Source of the DNA: Nocardioides faecalis
GTDB lineage: Bacteria > Actinomycetota > Actinomycetes > Propionibacteriales > Nocardioidaceae
Reading direction: 5' to 3'
DNA length: 64,000 nucleotides
NCBI RefSeq assembly: GCF_018388425.1
Contig: NZ_CP074406.1
Location: 1,178,001 to 1,242,000, forward strand
The notes beneath the pieces were generated by a model, which did no database searches, was not told the DNA's origin, and was given only the letters and a program-made list of their open reading frames with translations. The first letter of the stretch is position 1; each line of letters starts with the position of its first letter. Shown here piece after piece: positions 31,402 to 41,093 of the stretch. A program made the translations under genes and the position numbers.

Positions 31402-32364
31402 ATGTCTGAAGTTCTCGTTCTCGTCGACCACGTCGACGGTGCCGTCCGCAAGCCCACCTATGAGCTCCTCGCCATCGCCAAGCGGATTGGCGAGCCCTCG
31501 GCCGTCTTCATCGGCGGCGCCGACAAGGCCGACGCCGCCGCCGAGGCCGTGAAGGGCTACGGCGCGGAGAAGGTCTACGTCGTCGACGACGCGGAGATCA
31601 AGGGCTACCTGGTGGCCCCGAAGGCCGAGGTGCTGCAGCAGCTCGCCGAGAAGGCGTCCCCGGCCGCGATCCTGATCCCGGCCTCGGCCGAGGGCAAGGA
31701 GATCGCCGCCCGCCTGTCGATCAAGCTCTCCTCGGGCCTGATCACCGACGCGGTGGACGTGCAGGTCGACGGCGACACCATCGTCACCACCCAGTCGGTC
31801 TTCGCCGGCAGCTACACGGTCGAGGCCAAGGTCACCAAGGGCACCCCGATCATCGCGGTCAAGCCCAACGCCGCGGCGCCCGAGGAGGGTGCCGGCGCGG
31901 GTGCGGTCGAGCAGTTCGCGCCGACGATCTCGGATGCCGCCAAGACCGCCCAGATCGTCGCGGCCCAGCCGCGCCAGGCGACCGGGCGTCCCGAGCTGAC
32001 CGAGGCCGCCATCGTGGTCTCCGGCGGCCGTGGCACCGGCGGCGACTTCACCGCCGTCGAGGGCCTCGCCGACGCGCTCGGTGCCGCGGTCGGCGCCTCC
32101 CGCGCCGCGGTCGACTCCGGCTGGAAGCCGCACACCTTCCAGGTCGGTCAGACCGGCAAGGTGGTCTCGCCGCAGCTGTACGTCGCGAACGGCATCTCGG
32201 GTGCGATCCAGCACCGCGCCGGCATGCAGACGTCGAAGACGATCGTCGCCGTCAACAAGGACGAGGAGGCGCCGATCTTCGAGCTCGTCGACTTCGGCGT
32301 CGTCGGCGACCTGCACAGCGTGCTGCCCGCGGTCACCGCGGAGGTCGAGAAGCGCAAGGGCTGA
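31402..32364 (+). CDS. etfA: Electron transfer flavoprotein, alpha subunit
   Basis: FAD-binding partner of EtfB. The 320-aa protein ends with the diagnostic ETF-alpha signature in the FAD domain: [19 protein letters not shown], then [23 protein letters not shown]. Upstream, [12 protein letters not shown] is the FAD-binding loop. It is co-transcribed with etfB and followed by a strong terminator. Confidence 0.97.
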   Translation: MSEVLVLVDHVDGAVRKPTYELLAIAKRIGEPSAVFIGGADKADAAAEAVKGYGAEKVYVVDDAEIKGYLVAPKAEVLQQLAEKASPAAILIPASAEGKEIAARLSIKLSSGLITDAVDVQVDGDTIVTTQSVFAGSYTVEAKVTKGTPIIAVKPNAAAPEEGAGAGAVEQFAPTISDAAKTAQIVAAQPRQATGRPELTEAAIVVSGGRGTGGDFTAVEGLADALGAAVGASRAAVDSGWKPHTFQVGQTGKVVSPQLYVANGISGAIQHRAGMQTSKTIVAVNKDEEAPIFELVDFGVVGDLHSVLPAVTAEVEKRKG

Positions 32365-32384
32365 TCGCCGACTCCGGTCCGCCC

Positions 32385-32427
32385 CCGCGGGACGTCGTGC
32401 TCCGGCACGGCGTCCCGCGGTCGTTTT
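32385..32427 (+). terminator. Rho-independent terminator after etfA
   Basis: CCGCGGGACG (32385-32394) pairs perfectly with CGTCCCGCGG (32411-32420). An inner CGTGC/GCACG pair extends the stem, and TCGTTTTC follows. Confidence 0.9.
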
Positions 32428-32486
32428 CTCGCGCGTTACCCAGGGTGGGGGCCAAGGAAAGACGTTTCGTCCGTTAACCTGCGCTG

Positions 32487-33785
32487 GTGAGACTGCTTTC
32501 GGTGACGCTCCTTGCGCTGCTCCTGCCCCTGCTCTCGGTCCCGGCCCAGGCCGTCGCCGACCCGGGCACCGCCGTCGCGGCAGCCGCCCCGGGCGGTGGG
32601 CTGGCGCAGAAGGACGACCGCAAGAAGAGCAGCACCTGGAAGCCTCCCGCCGGCGCCACGTTCAACAACCCGCTGGGCCGCAAGGCCTCCCGTGACCGGG
32701 TCCACGACCGGATCCACGACGCCATCCGGAACACCCCCCGCGGCTCCACGATCCGGATCGCCACCTACAACCTGGACCGCCGCAACACCGCCAAGCTCCT
32801 GATGCGGGCGCGCAAGCGCGGCGTCGCGGTGCAGATCGTGGTCAACGACAACCTGATCAACCCGGTCATCGTCGACCTGCAGAACAAGCTCGGCAAGAAC
32901 CCCAAGCGCCGCAACTTCCTGGTGATCTGCAAGGCCGCGTGCCGCAGCCCGCACCCAGGCGGCAACCAGCACATGAAGATCGCGTCGTTCTCGCGCAGCG
33001 GCGCGGCCAAGCACGTCGTGATCTCCACCTCCGGCAACCTGACCTACGGCGCCGCCGCCGGCCAGTGGAACGACGCGTTCAGCGTCGTCGGCGACGCCTC
33101 GCTGTACAACGCCTGGACCCAGGTGTTCACCCAGCTGAAGAAGGACCGCTCGGCCAAGCCCCGTCAGCTCGTCTACCAGTCGGAGACCGTGTGGGCGCAG
33201 TTCCAGCGCCAGGCGCGCAGCGTCGCCCTGACCCCCGCCAGCGGGGACCAGCAGTACGCGCGTCTCAAGCAGGTCTCCTGCAAGACCGCGCCCGGCTTCG
33301 GTGCCGGCGGCCGGACCAAGGTCCGGATCAACATGTACGCCTGGTACGGCAAGCGCGGCGAGCGGCTGGCCAAGCGGGTGGCCACGATGGCGAAGCACGG
33401 CTGCAAGATCCACGTGGTGGGCTCCGTGGTCGGCGACTCCGTCGTCCGCATCCTGCAGCGGGCCGGGATCCCGGTCCGCGTGGCGGACTGGGACTGGGGC
33501 ATGAAGGACGCCACCAGCGGCAAGGGCCGGGTGTACGGCGCCCGCTGCTACGCGCACCTGAAGTACGTCACGGTCGACGGCAAGTTCCGCGGCCGCAACA
33601 CCAAGATGGTCTGGACGGGCTCGGAGAACTGGTCCGGTCCCGGCCTGAGCAGTGACGAGGTCACCTTCGAGATCCACGACCGCAAGGTGCTCGCCGCCTA
33701 CAACAAGCACTGGTACAAGATGTGGAAGAACAACCAGATCACGCACGCGCCGGGGATCGAGCCGATCAAGCGGCCCTGCGCCTGA
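32487..33785 (+). CDS. Secreted phospholipase D-like protein
   Basis: A 432-aa exported protein with a GTG start and a signal peptide of about 25 residues (leucine-rich core, then VPAQAVA). Two PLD-type half-sites are visible: HMKIASFSRSG near residue 163 and HLKYVTVDG near residue 356, the latter a full HxKxxxxD. The first lacks the Asp at that spacing. Substrate is unknown; members act on phospholipids or nucleic acids. It stands alone between a terminator and proA. Confidence 0.85.
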   Translation: MRLLSVTLLALLLPLLSVPAQAVADPGTAVAAAAPGGGLAQKDDRKKSSTWKPPAGATFNNPLGRKASRDRVHDRIHDAIRNTPRGSTIRIATYNLDRRNTAKLLMRARKRGVAVQIVVNDNLINPVIVDLQNKLGKNPKRRNFLVICKAACRSPHPGGNQHMKIASFSRSGAAKHVVISTSGNLTYGAAAGQWNDAFSVVGDASLYNAWTQVFTQLKKDRSAKPRQLVYQSETVWAQFQRQARSVALTPASGDQQYARLKQVSCKTAPGFGAGGRTKVRINMYAWYGKRGERLAKRVATMAKHGCKIHVVGSVVGDSVVRILQRAGIPVRVADWDWGMKDATSGKGRVYGARCYAHLKYVTVDGKFRGRNTKMVWTGSENWSGPGLSSDEVTFEIHDRKVLAAYNKHWYKMWKNNQITHAPGIEPIKRPCA

Positions 33786-33866
33786 GTTCCTCGCAGGCTC
33801 GCTGAGCCTCCGGCCGCTGCCGGGCCGGGCGTGAGCCGTGCCGGTGCCCAGTCCTATCCTGTGCCC

Positions 33867-35135
33867 ATGACTGCCGAGGTCCCCCTGACCATCGAGGCCG
33901 AGGTCCGCGAGGTCGCCCGGCGCGCCCGGGCCGCCAGCCGTGCGCTGGCCCTGGCCACCCGGGCCAAGAAGGACGCCGCGCTGCGGACGATGGCGGACGC
34001 GATGCTCGCCCGCTCCGCGGAGGTGCTGGCTGCCAACGCCGAGGACGTCGACCGCGCGCAGGCCGGCGGCACGCCGGCCAACATCATCGACCGGCTGCGG
34101 CTCGACGAAGGCCGGCTGGCCGGCATGGCCGCCGGCCTGCGCGAGGTCGCCGGCCTGGCCGACCCGGTCGGCGAGGTGGTCCGCGGCGGCGTGCTCGCCA
34201 ACGGCCTCGAGCTGCGTCAGGTCCGGGTCCCGTTCGGCGTGGTCGGGATGATCTACGAGGCCCGCCCCAACGTCACCGCGGACGCCGCCGGCATCTGCCT
34301 GAAGTCCGGCAACGCGGTCCTGCTGCGCGGCAGCTCCTCGGCCCGCTCCAGCAACGCCGCCATCGTCGCCGTGCTGCGCGACGCCGTGGTGGCCGCGGGC
34401 CTGCCCGCCGACGTCGTGCAGCTCGTGCCCGGAGAGAGCCACGACAGCGTGAAGGCACTCATGCGCGCCCGCGGCCTGGTCGACGTGCTCATCCCGCGCG
34501 GGGGAGCAGGGCTGATCGCCTCCGTCGTGGAGGAGTCCACGGTGCCGGTCATCGAGACCGGGGTGGGCAACTGCCACGTCTACGTCGACGCGGCCGCCGA
34601 CCTCGACAAGGCGCTGGCCATCGTGCTGAACGCCAAGACGCACCGCACCAGCGTGTGCAACGCCGCCGAGTCGCTGCTCGTGCACGCCGAGGTCGCCGAG
34701 GAGTTCCTGCCCCGCGTCGGCGCCGCGCTGCAGGCCGAGGGCGTGACCATCCACGGCGACGAGGCGTTCGCCGCGCTCGACGGCGTCCTCCCCGCGAGTG
34801 AGGAGGACTGGGGCACCGAGTACCTCTCGCTGGACATCGCCGCTCGCGTCGTACCCGACCTCGACGCGGCGCTGGAGCACGTGCGCACCTACTCCAGCGG
34901 CCACTCCGACGCCATCGTCACCGAGGACCAGGGCGCCGCGCGCCGGTTCGTCGCCGAGGTGGACTCCGCCGCCGTGCTGGTCAACGCCTCCACCCGCTTC
35001 ACCGACGGCGGCGAGTTCGGCTTCGGCGCGGAGATCGGGATCAGCACCCAGAAGCTGCACGCCCGCGGCCCGATGGGCCTGATGGAGATGACCTCGACGA
35101 AGTACGTCGTCATCGGCGACGGCCACATCCGCTGA
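33867..35135 (+). CDS. proA: Gamma-glutamyl phosphate reductase
   Basis: Reduces gamma-glutamyl phosphate to glutamate semialdehyde with NADPH, the second step of proline synthesis. The 422-aa aldehyde-dehydrogenase-fold protein has [31 protein letters not shown], and the [15 protein letters not shown] segment with the catalytic Cys. Start MTAEV gives the usual length. proB is not in the window, so the pathway genes are not all linked here. Confidence 0.96.
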   Translation: MTAEVPLTIEAEVREVARRARAASRALALATRAKKDAALRTMADAMLARSAEVLAANAEDVDRAQAGGTPANIIDRLRLDEGRLAGMAAGLREVAGLADPVGEVVRGGVLANGLELRQVRVPFGVVGMIYEARPNVTADAAGICLKSGNAVLLRGSSSARSSNAAIVAVLRDAVVAAGLPADVVQLVPGESHDSVKALMRARGLVDVLIPRGGAGLIASVVEESTVPVIETGVGNCHVYVDAAADLDKALAIVLNAKTHRTSVCNAAESLLVHAEVAEEFLPRVGAALQAEGVTIHGDEAFAALDGVLPASEEDWGTEYLSLDIAARVVPDLDAALEHVRTYSSGHSDAIVTEDQGAARRFVAEVDSAAVLVNASTRFTDGGEFGFGAEIGISTQKLHARGPMGLMEMTSTKYVVIGDGHIR

Positions 35136-35204
35136 GACGCGCACGGCCGGCCGGGCCCCGCCCGGATCGCCGTACGGCGCACGTCCCGCGATAGGTTGCG
35201 AGTC

Positions 35205-35861
35205 ATGGCAGGCTCTGCGGACCGGATCTACGCTGATCCGTCCACCGAAAGGCTCCTCACCGGAGCCACCGTGATCACGTTCGTCCGCACGGTGATGACC
35301 CTGGCGATCGCGGTGTGGGGTGCCTATGAGAGCAGCCTGACGCTGCTGGTGGTCGGCCTCGTCGTGTACTGGGTGGGTGACAGCATCGACGGGGAGTGGG
35401 CGCGCTGGCGTGACTGCGAGACCCGGATCGGCGCGGTCGTCGACATGATGTGCGACCGGCTCAGCTGCGGCGCGCTGTACGTCGGCCTCATCTGGCTGCA
35501 GCCTTCCGGCTGGATCAGTGACGGGCCGATGACGTGGATCGGCATCCCGATCGCGATCTACCTGTTCGAGTTCATGGTCATCGACATGTACCTGTCGCTG
35601 GCCTTCCTCGCCTGGCCGATCCGCAGCCCCAACTACTTCGGCGTCGTGGACCGACGCATCTACCTGTGGAACTGGTCCCGGGTGGGCAAGGCGGCCAACT
35701 CCGGTGCCTTCGCGGTGATCCTGCTGGTCACCGGCTGGGTGTGGCTGGGCATCGTGATCGCGGTGGCACTGCTGGTCCTCAAGTGCGTGTCCCTGCGCTG
35801 GCTGCTGCAGCTGGGCGTGCCGGTCCCGGTCCGGACGGCCGACGGGGCGCCGGTCGCATGA
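35205..35861 (+). CDS. CDP-alcohol phosphatidyltransferase family protein
   Basis: A 218-aa membrane enzyme. The family motif D-x2-DG-x2-AR-x8-G-x3-D-x3-D is complete in [20 protein letters not shown] followed by VDMMCDR. It should transfer a phosphatidyl group from CDP-diacylglycerol to an alcohol, but the acceptor is not predictable. At least five hydrophobic segments surround the site. The stop overlaps the next gene start (ATGA), so the VTT-like protein is likely functionally linked. Confidence 0.88.
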   Translation: MAGSADRIYADPSTERLLTGATVITFVRTVMTLAIAVWGAYESSLTLLVVGLVVYWVGDSIDGEWARWRDCETRIGAVVDMMCDRLSCGALYVGLIWLQPSGWISDGPMTWIGIPIAIYLFEFMVIDMYLSLAFLAWPIRSPNYFGVVDRRIYLWNWSRVGKAANSGAFAVILLVTGWVWLGIVIAVALLVLKCVSLRWLLQLGVPVPVRTADGAPVA

Positions 35862-36319
35862 TCCTCGTGCTGACGACGTTCGTCTTCAGCATCGCCTCCG
35901 CGCTCCTGCCGTTCCTGCCGATCGAGGTCTACATCGTCGGTGCCGCCTCCAGCGACCGCGGGTTCGCCGAGGCCCTCGTGCTGGGCGCCGCGGCCGGCGC
36001 GGGCGCCACCATCGGCAAGATCATCTGGTACGAGGCCGCACGGCGGGGCATCGACTCCGCCTGGGCCCAGAAGAAGCTCTCCAAGCCCAAGGTCCGGGCC
36101 AGCTACGAGAAGTGGACCGAGCGGATGCGCGGTCGTCCCTGGTACGGCGTCGCCATCATGTTCGTCGCGGCCACGCTCGGCGTCCCGCCGCTGCTCGCCA
36201 TGGCCGCCGTGGGCGGCATCCTCAAGATGCCGCTGTGGGCGTTCGTGCCGGCGGTGTTCGTCGGTCGCACCATCCGTTTCACCGCGCTCTTCCTCGGTGT
36301 CGACCTCGCCCTGCACTGA
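35858..36319 (+). CDS. VTT/DedA-like small membrane protein
   Basis: A 153-aa membrane protein related to the SNARE-associated/VTT fold. It opens with a hydrophobic [21 protein letters not shown], has a [22 protein letters not shown] segment, and ends with a re-entrant-like [23 protein letters not shown]/DedA proteins act in lipid scrambling or undecaprenyl phosphate recycling. Its overlap with the phosphatidyltransferase gene fits a membrane-lipid role. Confidence 0.7.
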   Translation: MILVLTTFVFSIASALLPFLPIEVYIVGAASSDRGFAEALVLGAAAGAGATIGKIIWYEAARRGIDSAWAQKKLSKPKVRASYEKWTERMRGRPWYGVAIMFVAATLGVPPLLAMAAVGGILKMPLWAFVPAVFVGRTIRFTALFLGVDLALH

Positions 36320-36368
36320 GCGGGGCCGCGCCGGACGGTACTCGGCGGGGGTTCGGTAGGATCCGAGC

Positions 36369-36533
36369 ATGCTCAGCGCGATCAGCCTCTCCGCCCTCAC
36401 CGTCGTCAGCGCCTCGGCGGAGCAGGGGGAACCCGCCGTCAACCCGTGGCTCGTGGGCGGCGTCGTCCTGGCCTTCCTGCTGCTGCTGCTCGTCGGCCTC
36501 GTCGGCTTCGGTGGCGGCCGCGACCACAGCTGA
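36369..36533 (+). CDS. Small membrane protein (54 aa), unknown function
   Basis: A short ORF with a signal-like N-terminus ([17 protein letters not shown]), a short Glu/Pro linker and one strong transmembrane segment (residues 27-47, with five consecutive leucines), ending GGGRDHS. It lies directly upstream of nadD on the same strand. Support is positional and compositional only. Confidence 0.55.
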   Translation: MLSAISLSALTVVSASAEQGEPAVNPWLVGGVVLAFLLLLLVGLVGFGGGRDHS

Positions 36534-36534
36534 G

Positions 36535-37188
36535 GTGCCGGTGCCGACAGCTGAGCCCAGGCGGCGTCTACGCCTGGGCGTGATGGGCGGCACCTTCGAC
36601 CCGATCCACCACGGCCACCTCGTGGCCGCCTCCGAGGTGCAGGGCTGGTTCGACCTCGACGAGGTCGTCTTCGTGCCCACCGGGCAGCCGTGGCAGAAGG
36701 CGGAGCGCGCCGTCTCCCCGGCCGAGCACCGCTACCTGATGACCGTCATCGCCACCGCGGCCAACCCCCGGTTCACGGTCAGCCGCGTCGACATCGACCG
36801 CGGCGGGCCGACGTACACGATCGACACGCTGCGCGACCTGCACGCGATCCGGCCCGAGGCCGACCTCTACTTCATCACCGGCGCCGACGCGCTCACCGAC
36901 ATCTTCAGCTGGCGCGACGCCGACGAGCTGTTCTCGCTGGCCCACTTCGTGGGCTGCACCCGCCCAGGGGCCGACGTCGACCCGGCCACGCTCGCCAAGA
37001 TCCCCGACGACCGCATCACGATGGTCGAGATCCCCGCCCTCGCCATCTCCTCCACCGACTGCCGGGAACGGGAGCGGGCCGGTCAACCGGTCTGGTACCT
37101 GGTGCCCGACGGGGTGGTTCAGTACATCACCAAGCACGGGCTCTACTCGGCGCCCGTGCCCGCCCAGGACCCATCCGGAGAGTCATGA
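36535..37188 (+). CDS. nadD: Nicotinate-nucleotide adenylyltransferase
   Basis: Adenylates nicotinate mononucleotide to deamido-NAD. The 217-aa protein has [12 protein letters not shown] (nucleotidyl-transfer HxGH motif) and the C-terminal ISSTDCRER segment in place of the usual SSTxIR. The start is uncertain: GTG at 36535 or 36541 are both possible, the first being 1 nt after the stop of the small ORF. Its stop overlaps the rsfS start (ATGA), giving the conserved order nadD-rsfS-phosphatase. Confidence 0.92.
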   Translation: MPVPTAEPRRRLRLGVMGGTFDPIHHGHLVAASEVQGWFDLDEVVFVPTGQPWQKAERAVSPAEHRYLMTVIATAANPRFTVSRVDIDRGGPTYTIDTLRDLHAIRPEADLYFITGADALTDIFSWRDADELFSLAHFVGCTRPGADVDPATLAKIPDDRITMVEIPALAISSTDCRERERAGQPVWYLVPDGVVQYITKHGLYSAPVPAQDPSGES

Positions 37189-37619
37189 CCGCCACCGACC
37201 ACGCCGTCCAGATCGTCCAGACCGCGGCGCTCGCCGCCGCCGACAAGCTCGCCACCGACCAGCTCGCCTTCGACGTCTCCGAGCAGCTCGCCATCACCGA
37301 CGCGTTCCTGCTCGCCACCGGCGCCAACGACCGCCAGGTCCGCGCCATCGTGGAGGAGGTCGAGGACAAGCTGCGCGAGCTCGGTGTCAAGCCGATCCGC
37401 CGCGAGGGACACCGCGACGGCCGCTGGGTGCTGCTCGACTACGGCGACGTGGTCATCCACGTGCAGCACTCCGAGGAGCGGGAGTTCTACGCCCTCGAGC
37501 GGCTGTGGCGCGACTGCCCGGCCATCGACCTGCCCGCCGAGGTGCACGGCCCCGCCGGCGCCCCCGCGGCGCGGGAGAGCGGCGGCGACGAGACGGACCC
37601 GCAGCCCGACGCGGAGTGA
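37185..37619 (+). CDS. rsfS: Ribosomal silencing factor RsfS
   Basis: Binds ribosomal protein L14 and blocks subunit joining under nutrient limitation. The 144-aa protein has the Iojap-family core ([20 protein letters not shown], then [20 protein letters not shown] and [11 protein letters not shown]). A C-terminal Pro/Ala/Asp-rich tail of about 25 residues is added. It overlaps nadD upstream and the phosphatase gene downstream. Confidence 0.96.
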   Translation: MTATDHAVQIVQTAALAAADKLATDQLAFDVSEQLAITDAFLLATGANDRQVRAIVEEVEDKLRELGVKPIRREGHRDGRWVLLDYGDVVIHVQHSEEREFYALERLWRDCPAIDLPAEVHGPAGAPAARESGGDETDPQPDAE

Positions 37620-38227
37620 GTGCCGCCACCGGCCGCCGCCTCGTGCTGGTGCGACACGGCCGCACCTCCTGGAACGCCCTGCCGCGGATCCAGGGACAGC
37701 AGGACTCCCCGCTCGACGACGTGGGCCAGGCCCAGGCCCGGGCCGTCGCGCCGCTGGTCGCCGAGCTGAAGCCCGTGCTGCTGTGGACCAGCGACCTCTC
37801 CCGCGCCCGGCACACCGCCGAGGCCATCGCCGAGGTCACCGGCCTGACGCCGGTGCGTGACCCTCGCCTGCGCGAGTTCGGGCTCGGCTCCTACGAGGGC
37901 CTCACCCACACCGAGCTCGCCGAGCGTGACCCCGAAGGCTTCCAGCGGTTCCTGCGCGGGGAGTGGGACGGCATCCCCGGAGCGGAGGCACCCGCCGACG
38001 TGGCGCGCCGCCACGCGCACGCGCTGCGCGACCTCGCGGCGGCGCTGGCGCCGGGCGAGACCGGCGTCGCGGTCTCGCACGGCTCGGCCACCCGCGCCGG
38101 GCTCGTGTCGTTCCTCGGCTGGCCGCTGCAGGTCGCCCGGGACCTGGTGCCGCTGGGCAACTGCGCCCGGGTGCTGCTCGTCGAGCGCGAGGACGGCGGC
38201 TGGTCGCTGGCGTCGTACAACCTCTGA
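37616..38227 (+). CDS. Histidine phosphatase family protein (possibly GpgP-like)
   Basis: A 203-aa phosphoglycerate-mutase-like phosphatase. LVLVRHGRTSWN carries the catalytic His, SDLSRARHTAEAI the phosphate-binding Arg, and VSHGSATRAGL the second His. GTG start in a GTGA overlap with rsfS. In Mycobacterium the gene after the nadD/rsfS pair encodes glucosyl-3-phosphoglycerate phosphatase, so that role is possible by context only. Confidence 0.85.
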   Translation: MSAATGRRLVLVRHGRTSWNALPRIQGQQDSPLDDVGQAQARAVAPLVAELKPVLLWTSDLSRARHTAEAIAEVTGLTPVRDPRLREFGLGSYEGLTHTELAERDPEGFQRFLRGEWDGIPGAEAPADVARRHAHALRDLAAALAPGETGVAVSHGSATRAGLVSFLGWPLQVARDLVPLGNCARVLLVEREDGGWSLASYNL

Positions 38228-38316
38228 GCGGGCTCAAGGCACCCCGGATTTCACCTCCGAGGGACCGTGTGGCTAGTATTCCCTCTCGTTGATCCGCCCC
38301 GGCGGAGAAACGGTTC

Positions 38317-38389
38317 GGGGCTGTGGCGCAGCTGGTAGCGCATCTGCATGGCATGCAGAGGGTCAGGGGTTCGAGTCCCCTCAGCTCCA
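38317..38389 (+). tRNA. tRNA-Ala (anticodon GGC)
   Basis: 73 nt with the 7-bp acceptor stem GGGGCTG/CAGCTCC (one G-T pair), D-arm GCGC..GCGC, anticodon stem TCTGC/GCAGA around loop ATGGCAT, and T-arm AGGGGTTCGAGTCCCCT. The anticodon GGC reads GCC. A73 follows and CCA is not encoded. A candidate -10 (TAGTAT, 38274-38279) lies upstream. Confidence 0.97.
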
Positions 38390-38397
38390 CCGGACAA

Positions 38398-38438
38398 GAC
38401 GAAGGCCGGTCCCCCTCGGGGGACCGGCCTTCGTCGTT
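38398..38438 (+). terminator. Strong terminator after tRNA-Ala
   Basis: An 18-bp perfect inverted repeat (38398-38415 with 38418-38435, outermost bases GACGAAGG/CCTTCGTC) is followed by GTT. It marks the boundary between the housekeeping region and the catabolic cluster. Confidence 0.88.
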
Positions 38439-38486
38439 CCCGGGATGCGACGGACGGGGCCGGCCGTCGCCGAAGGCCTCGGGTGG

Positions 38487-38503
38487 GTTCCGCTCAGCGG
38501 CAC
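38487..38503. promoter_or_regulatory. IclR-type operator candidate 1
   Basis: GTTCCGCTCAGCGGCAC, 96 nt upstream of the CMD-family gene. It matches the cluster-wide motif GTKCCG-N5-CGGCAC. Confidence 0.65.
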
Positions 38504-38598
38504 GACGTCCTGGGTCGAGCCCGACGGTGAGGGCGAGGGTGAGGCCAGCGTCGGCCCCGACCCGCGGCGGCGACATCATTGAGGCGAGAGACCCGGGC

Positions 38599-39360
38599 AT
38601 GACACCTTCCGAGCCGTCCATGGACGACCTCGCGCGCACCCGGGAGCGGTTCCACCGGGCGGGTGTGGCCTGGCACCCGGCCTTCGACCTGCTGGGGCTC
38701 GAGGCCCCCGACTTCGTCGATGCCTTCCTCGACTTCTCCCGCTCCGCGGCAGCAGGGTCGGCGCTCACCCCCAAGGACAGGCAGCTCATCCAGGTCGCGC
38801 TCGCGGTCGCCACCACCCACCTGGACCGGGACGGGGCGGCGGTCCACATCCGGGAGGCGGCACGGCTCGGGGCCACCCGGGCCGAGCTCGTCCACGTGTG
38901 CCAGTTCTCGACCCTGCTCGGGATCCACACCATGCCGCTGGCGCTGTCGGTCCTGGTGGAGGAGGCGGAGCGGGCCGGGCACGCACTGGACGAGGAGGTG
39001 AGCGAGGAAGGAACCCGAGCGGGGGAGCGGTTCGTCGCCCACCGTGGGGTGCTGCCCGAGGACCTCGAACCGTTGCTGCGACTCGATCCCGGCTTCCTCG
39101 ACGCCTACCGCACGCTGTCGCGGACCGTCGTGTCCGCGGGCGTCCTCGAGCCCAAGCTGGTCGAGCTGATCATCGTCGCCCTCGACGTCTCCTCGACCCA
39201 TCTCTTCGCTCCAGGAGCGCGTCTGCACGTGCGCAACGCGCTGGCGGCCGGCGCCACGATCAGCGAGCTCATGGAGGTCATCAAGCTGACCAGCGCGCTC
39301 GGCATCAGCGGCACCGCCCTGGGGGTCCGCCTCGTCGACGAGGCGTTCGCTGGAGGCTGA
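38599..39360 (+). CDS. Carboxymuconolactone-decarboxylase-family protein (two CMD domains)
   Basis: A 253-aa protein with two CMD/AhpD-like helical repeats: about residues 30-130 (LTPKDRQLIQVALAVATTHLD..HIREAARLGATRAELVHV) and about 155-250 (EPKLVELIIVALDVSSTHLF..HVRNALAAGATISELMEVI). Where AhpD has CxxC, both repeats have non-cysteine sequence (HLDRDG, HLFAPG), so peroxidase activity is unlikely. A lactone decarboxylase or ring-opening role fits the aromatic cluster. A second start at 38620 is possible. It is probably the first gene of the cluster, preceded by an operator candidate. Confidence 0.78.
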   Translation: MTPSEPSMDDLARTRERFHRAGVAWHPAFDLLGLEAPDFVDAFLDFSRSAAAGSALTPKDRQLIQVALAVATTHLDRDGAAVHIREAARLGATRAELVHVCQFSTLLGIHTMPLALSVLVEEAERAGHALDEEVSEEGTRAGERFVAHRGVLPEDLEPLLRLDPGFLDAYRTLSRTVVSAGVLEPKLVELIIVALDVSSTHLFAPGARLHVRNALAAGATISELMEVIKLTSALGISGTALGVRLVDEAFAGG

Positions 39361-39391
39361 GACGGTGTGTGCCGGACGGTGAAACCGGACC

Positions 39392-39408
39392 GTACCGGCT
39401 TCGGGGAC
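39392..39408. promoter_or_regulatory. Degenerate operator-like site before an MmgE/PrpD gene
   Basis: GTACCGGCTTCGGGGAC has the left half of the cluster motif (one mismatch) but a poor right half. It lies 48 nt upstream of the next start. Confidence 0.2.
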
Positions 39409-39455
39409 GACGTCATACGTTCGTTCATCCTGACGTCCCCAGATGAGGAGCAAAG

Positions 39456-40952
39456 ATGTCCAACCGGTTGCCGGCGACAGAGACCTTCGCCCAAGCATGC
39501 GCCGACTTCATCGTCGGGCTGCAGTACCGCGACCTGGATGCCCAGGTGGTCGCCATGGCCCGGGACATGGTCATCGACGGTCTCGGCTGCGGCATCGCAG
39601 CGGCCGACAGCTCGATCGCGCGCACCCTGGCGCAGTGGGCCGCTGACGCGCAGGGGCCGCACCGGCTCCTCGGCCTGGGTGGCTGCGTCGACTCCCGCAC
39701 GGCCGTGACGTCGAACGGGACGCTGATCCAGGCGTTGGAGTTCGACGACATCCCCCACTTCGCCGCGGTGGAGCTGCCGCCCGCGGTGGCGCTGATCGAG
39801 GACCACGACGTCACCGGCGAGGAGCTCCTCACCGCGATCGTCGCCGGTTTCGAGGTCGCCTCCCGGATCACCGCGATGCTGGCGCACGGTCGCCCGCACC
39901 ACCCGCTCGGCACGGTCGGGGCCCTCGGGTCGGCGGCGGTGACGGCGAAGCTGTTGGGGCTCGACCGCCGCCAGACGGCCCACGCCCTCGGCATCGCCGC
40001 CTCGATGTCCGGTGGGCTCACGCAGAACTTCGGCACGTTCGCGAAGGCGTTGCACGCCGGCCGCGCGGCGGAGGCGGGCTTCACGGCAGCGAAGCTGGCA
40101 GCCGCCGGCGGCACGTCCGACCCAGCGGCGCTCGACGGGCGCCACGGGTTCCTGGCGGCGTACTGCGACCCCGAGGCGAGCACCGAGGCGTTCCCCGGCA
40201 ACGGCGGCGAGTTCTGGATCGTCCGGGTCCCCGAGGACCTCGCCGCGGGCAGCCCGCTGGACTCGGACTCCTTCCCGATCCGGCACTCGGGCGCCGAGCC
40301 CGACCTGTCCCGGCTCGGGCTCGGCGCACCGATCGACCAGCTGCGCGGTGGACCGAACCTGCGCCGCGGCCCCAGCTTCAAGCCGTGGCCGGCCTGCGGA
40401 GGCAACAACGCCGTCCTGACCGCGATGTTCAGCCTGCTGGGCCAGCCCGACTTCGACCGTGGACGCGTCGCGGGTTTCGAGATCGTCGTCCCCGCGGACC
40501 CGGAGCGCGGAGCCACCTTCCGGGTGAGCCCTGAGAACGGGCTGCAGGGCAAGTACAGCCTCCCGTACGGCGTCGCCGCCGCCTGGCTCGACGGCGAGGT
40601 CACCGTGACCTCCTACGAGGACGCGACGTACGACAGGATCCGCAGCGCCGGGCTCCTCGACCGCATCGAGACCCGGGTGGAGCCCGGCTTCCTCGACACC
40701 GCCGACGTGCGGCCACCCGTCGAGGACTGCAACTGGGCCGCGCTCGTGGCGAGGATGGAGGACGGCTCCACGCGGACGGCGTGGGCGTTCAACCGGGGAG
40801 TGGAGCTGGGGCCCGTCGGGGTCCGGCAGAAGTTCCTGGCGTTGACCGGTCCGCGTCTCGGCGCCGACGGCGCAGCCGCCCTGCTCGCCGACCTCGAGGG
40901 CATCGCCTCGTCGACGAGCATGCGTGCGGTGCTGGAGCGCGTGATGGGCTGA
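39456..40952 (+). CDS. MmgE/PrpD-family protein, diverged active site
   Basis: A 498-aa member of the family that contains 2-methylcitrate dehydratase and cis-aconitate decarboxylase. FDD (residues 96-98) and the Lys in GTFAKALHAGRAA are kept. The usual His-Ala before FDD is Gln-Ala (Q92), the conserved His-Pro after it is Glu-Leu (106-107), and the C-terminal HxxID element is GGNNAVL. Activity may therefore differ from dehydration. AGGAG precedes the ATG. It is convergent with the ABC operon and may be co-transcribed with the CMD gene (95-nt gap). Confidence 0.85.
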   Translation: MSNRLPATETFAQACADFIVGLQYRDLDAQVVAMARDMVIDGLGCGIAAADSSIARTLAQWAADAQGPHRLLGLGGCVDSRTAVTSNGTLIQALEFDDIPHFAAVELPPAVALIEDHDVTGEELLTAIVAGFEVASRITAMLAHGRPHHPLGTVGALGSAAVTAKLLGLDRRQTAHALGIAASMSGGLTQNFGTFAKALHAGRAAEAGFTAAKLAAAGGTSDPAALDGRHGFLAAYCDPEASTEAFPGNGGEFWIVRVPEDLAAGSPLDSDSFPIRHSGAEPDLSRLGLGAPIDQLRGGPNLRRGPSFKPWPACGGNNAVLTAMFSLLGQPDFDRGRVAGFEIVVPADPERGATFRVSPENGLQGKYSLPYGVAAAWLDGEVTVTSYEDATYDRIRSAGLLDRIETRVEPGFLDTADVRPPVEDCNWAALVARMEDGSTRTAWAFNRGVELGPVGVRQKFLALTGPRLGADGAAALLADLEGIASSTSMRAVLERVMG

Positions 40953-41093
40953 GCAGCCCCGACACCGACCTGGACCAGCCGGGGTCGTCCGACCTTTCGC
41001 CGCGAGCGGAGGCCGGGCGGCCCCGGTTGTCGTTGGCACCTTTCGCCCTTGCAGGGCACCTCGATCCGATGGCGCCTCGATGGAAAAGCGAGC

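Noticed and set aside
32436..35144. Long minus-strand open frame opposite the PLD-like protein and proA genes
   Set aside because: It is antisense to two well-supported genes, its composition is the typical shadow pattern of GC-rich codons, and it has no recognisable domain.
38317..38389. Integration site of a mobile element at tRNA-Ala
   Set aside because: No integrase and no repeated tRNA 3' end were found in the window; kept only as a boundary observation.
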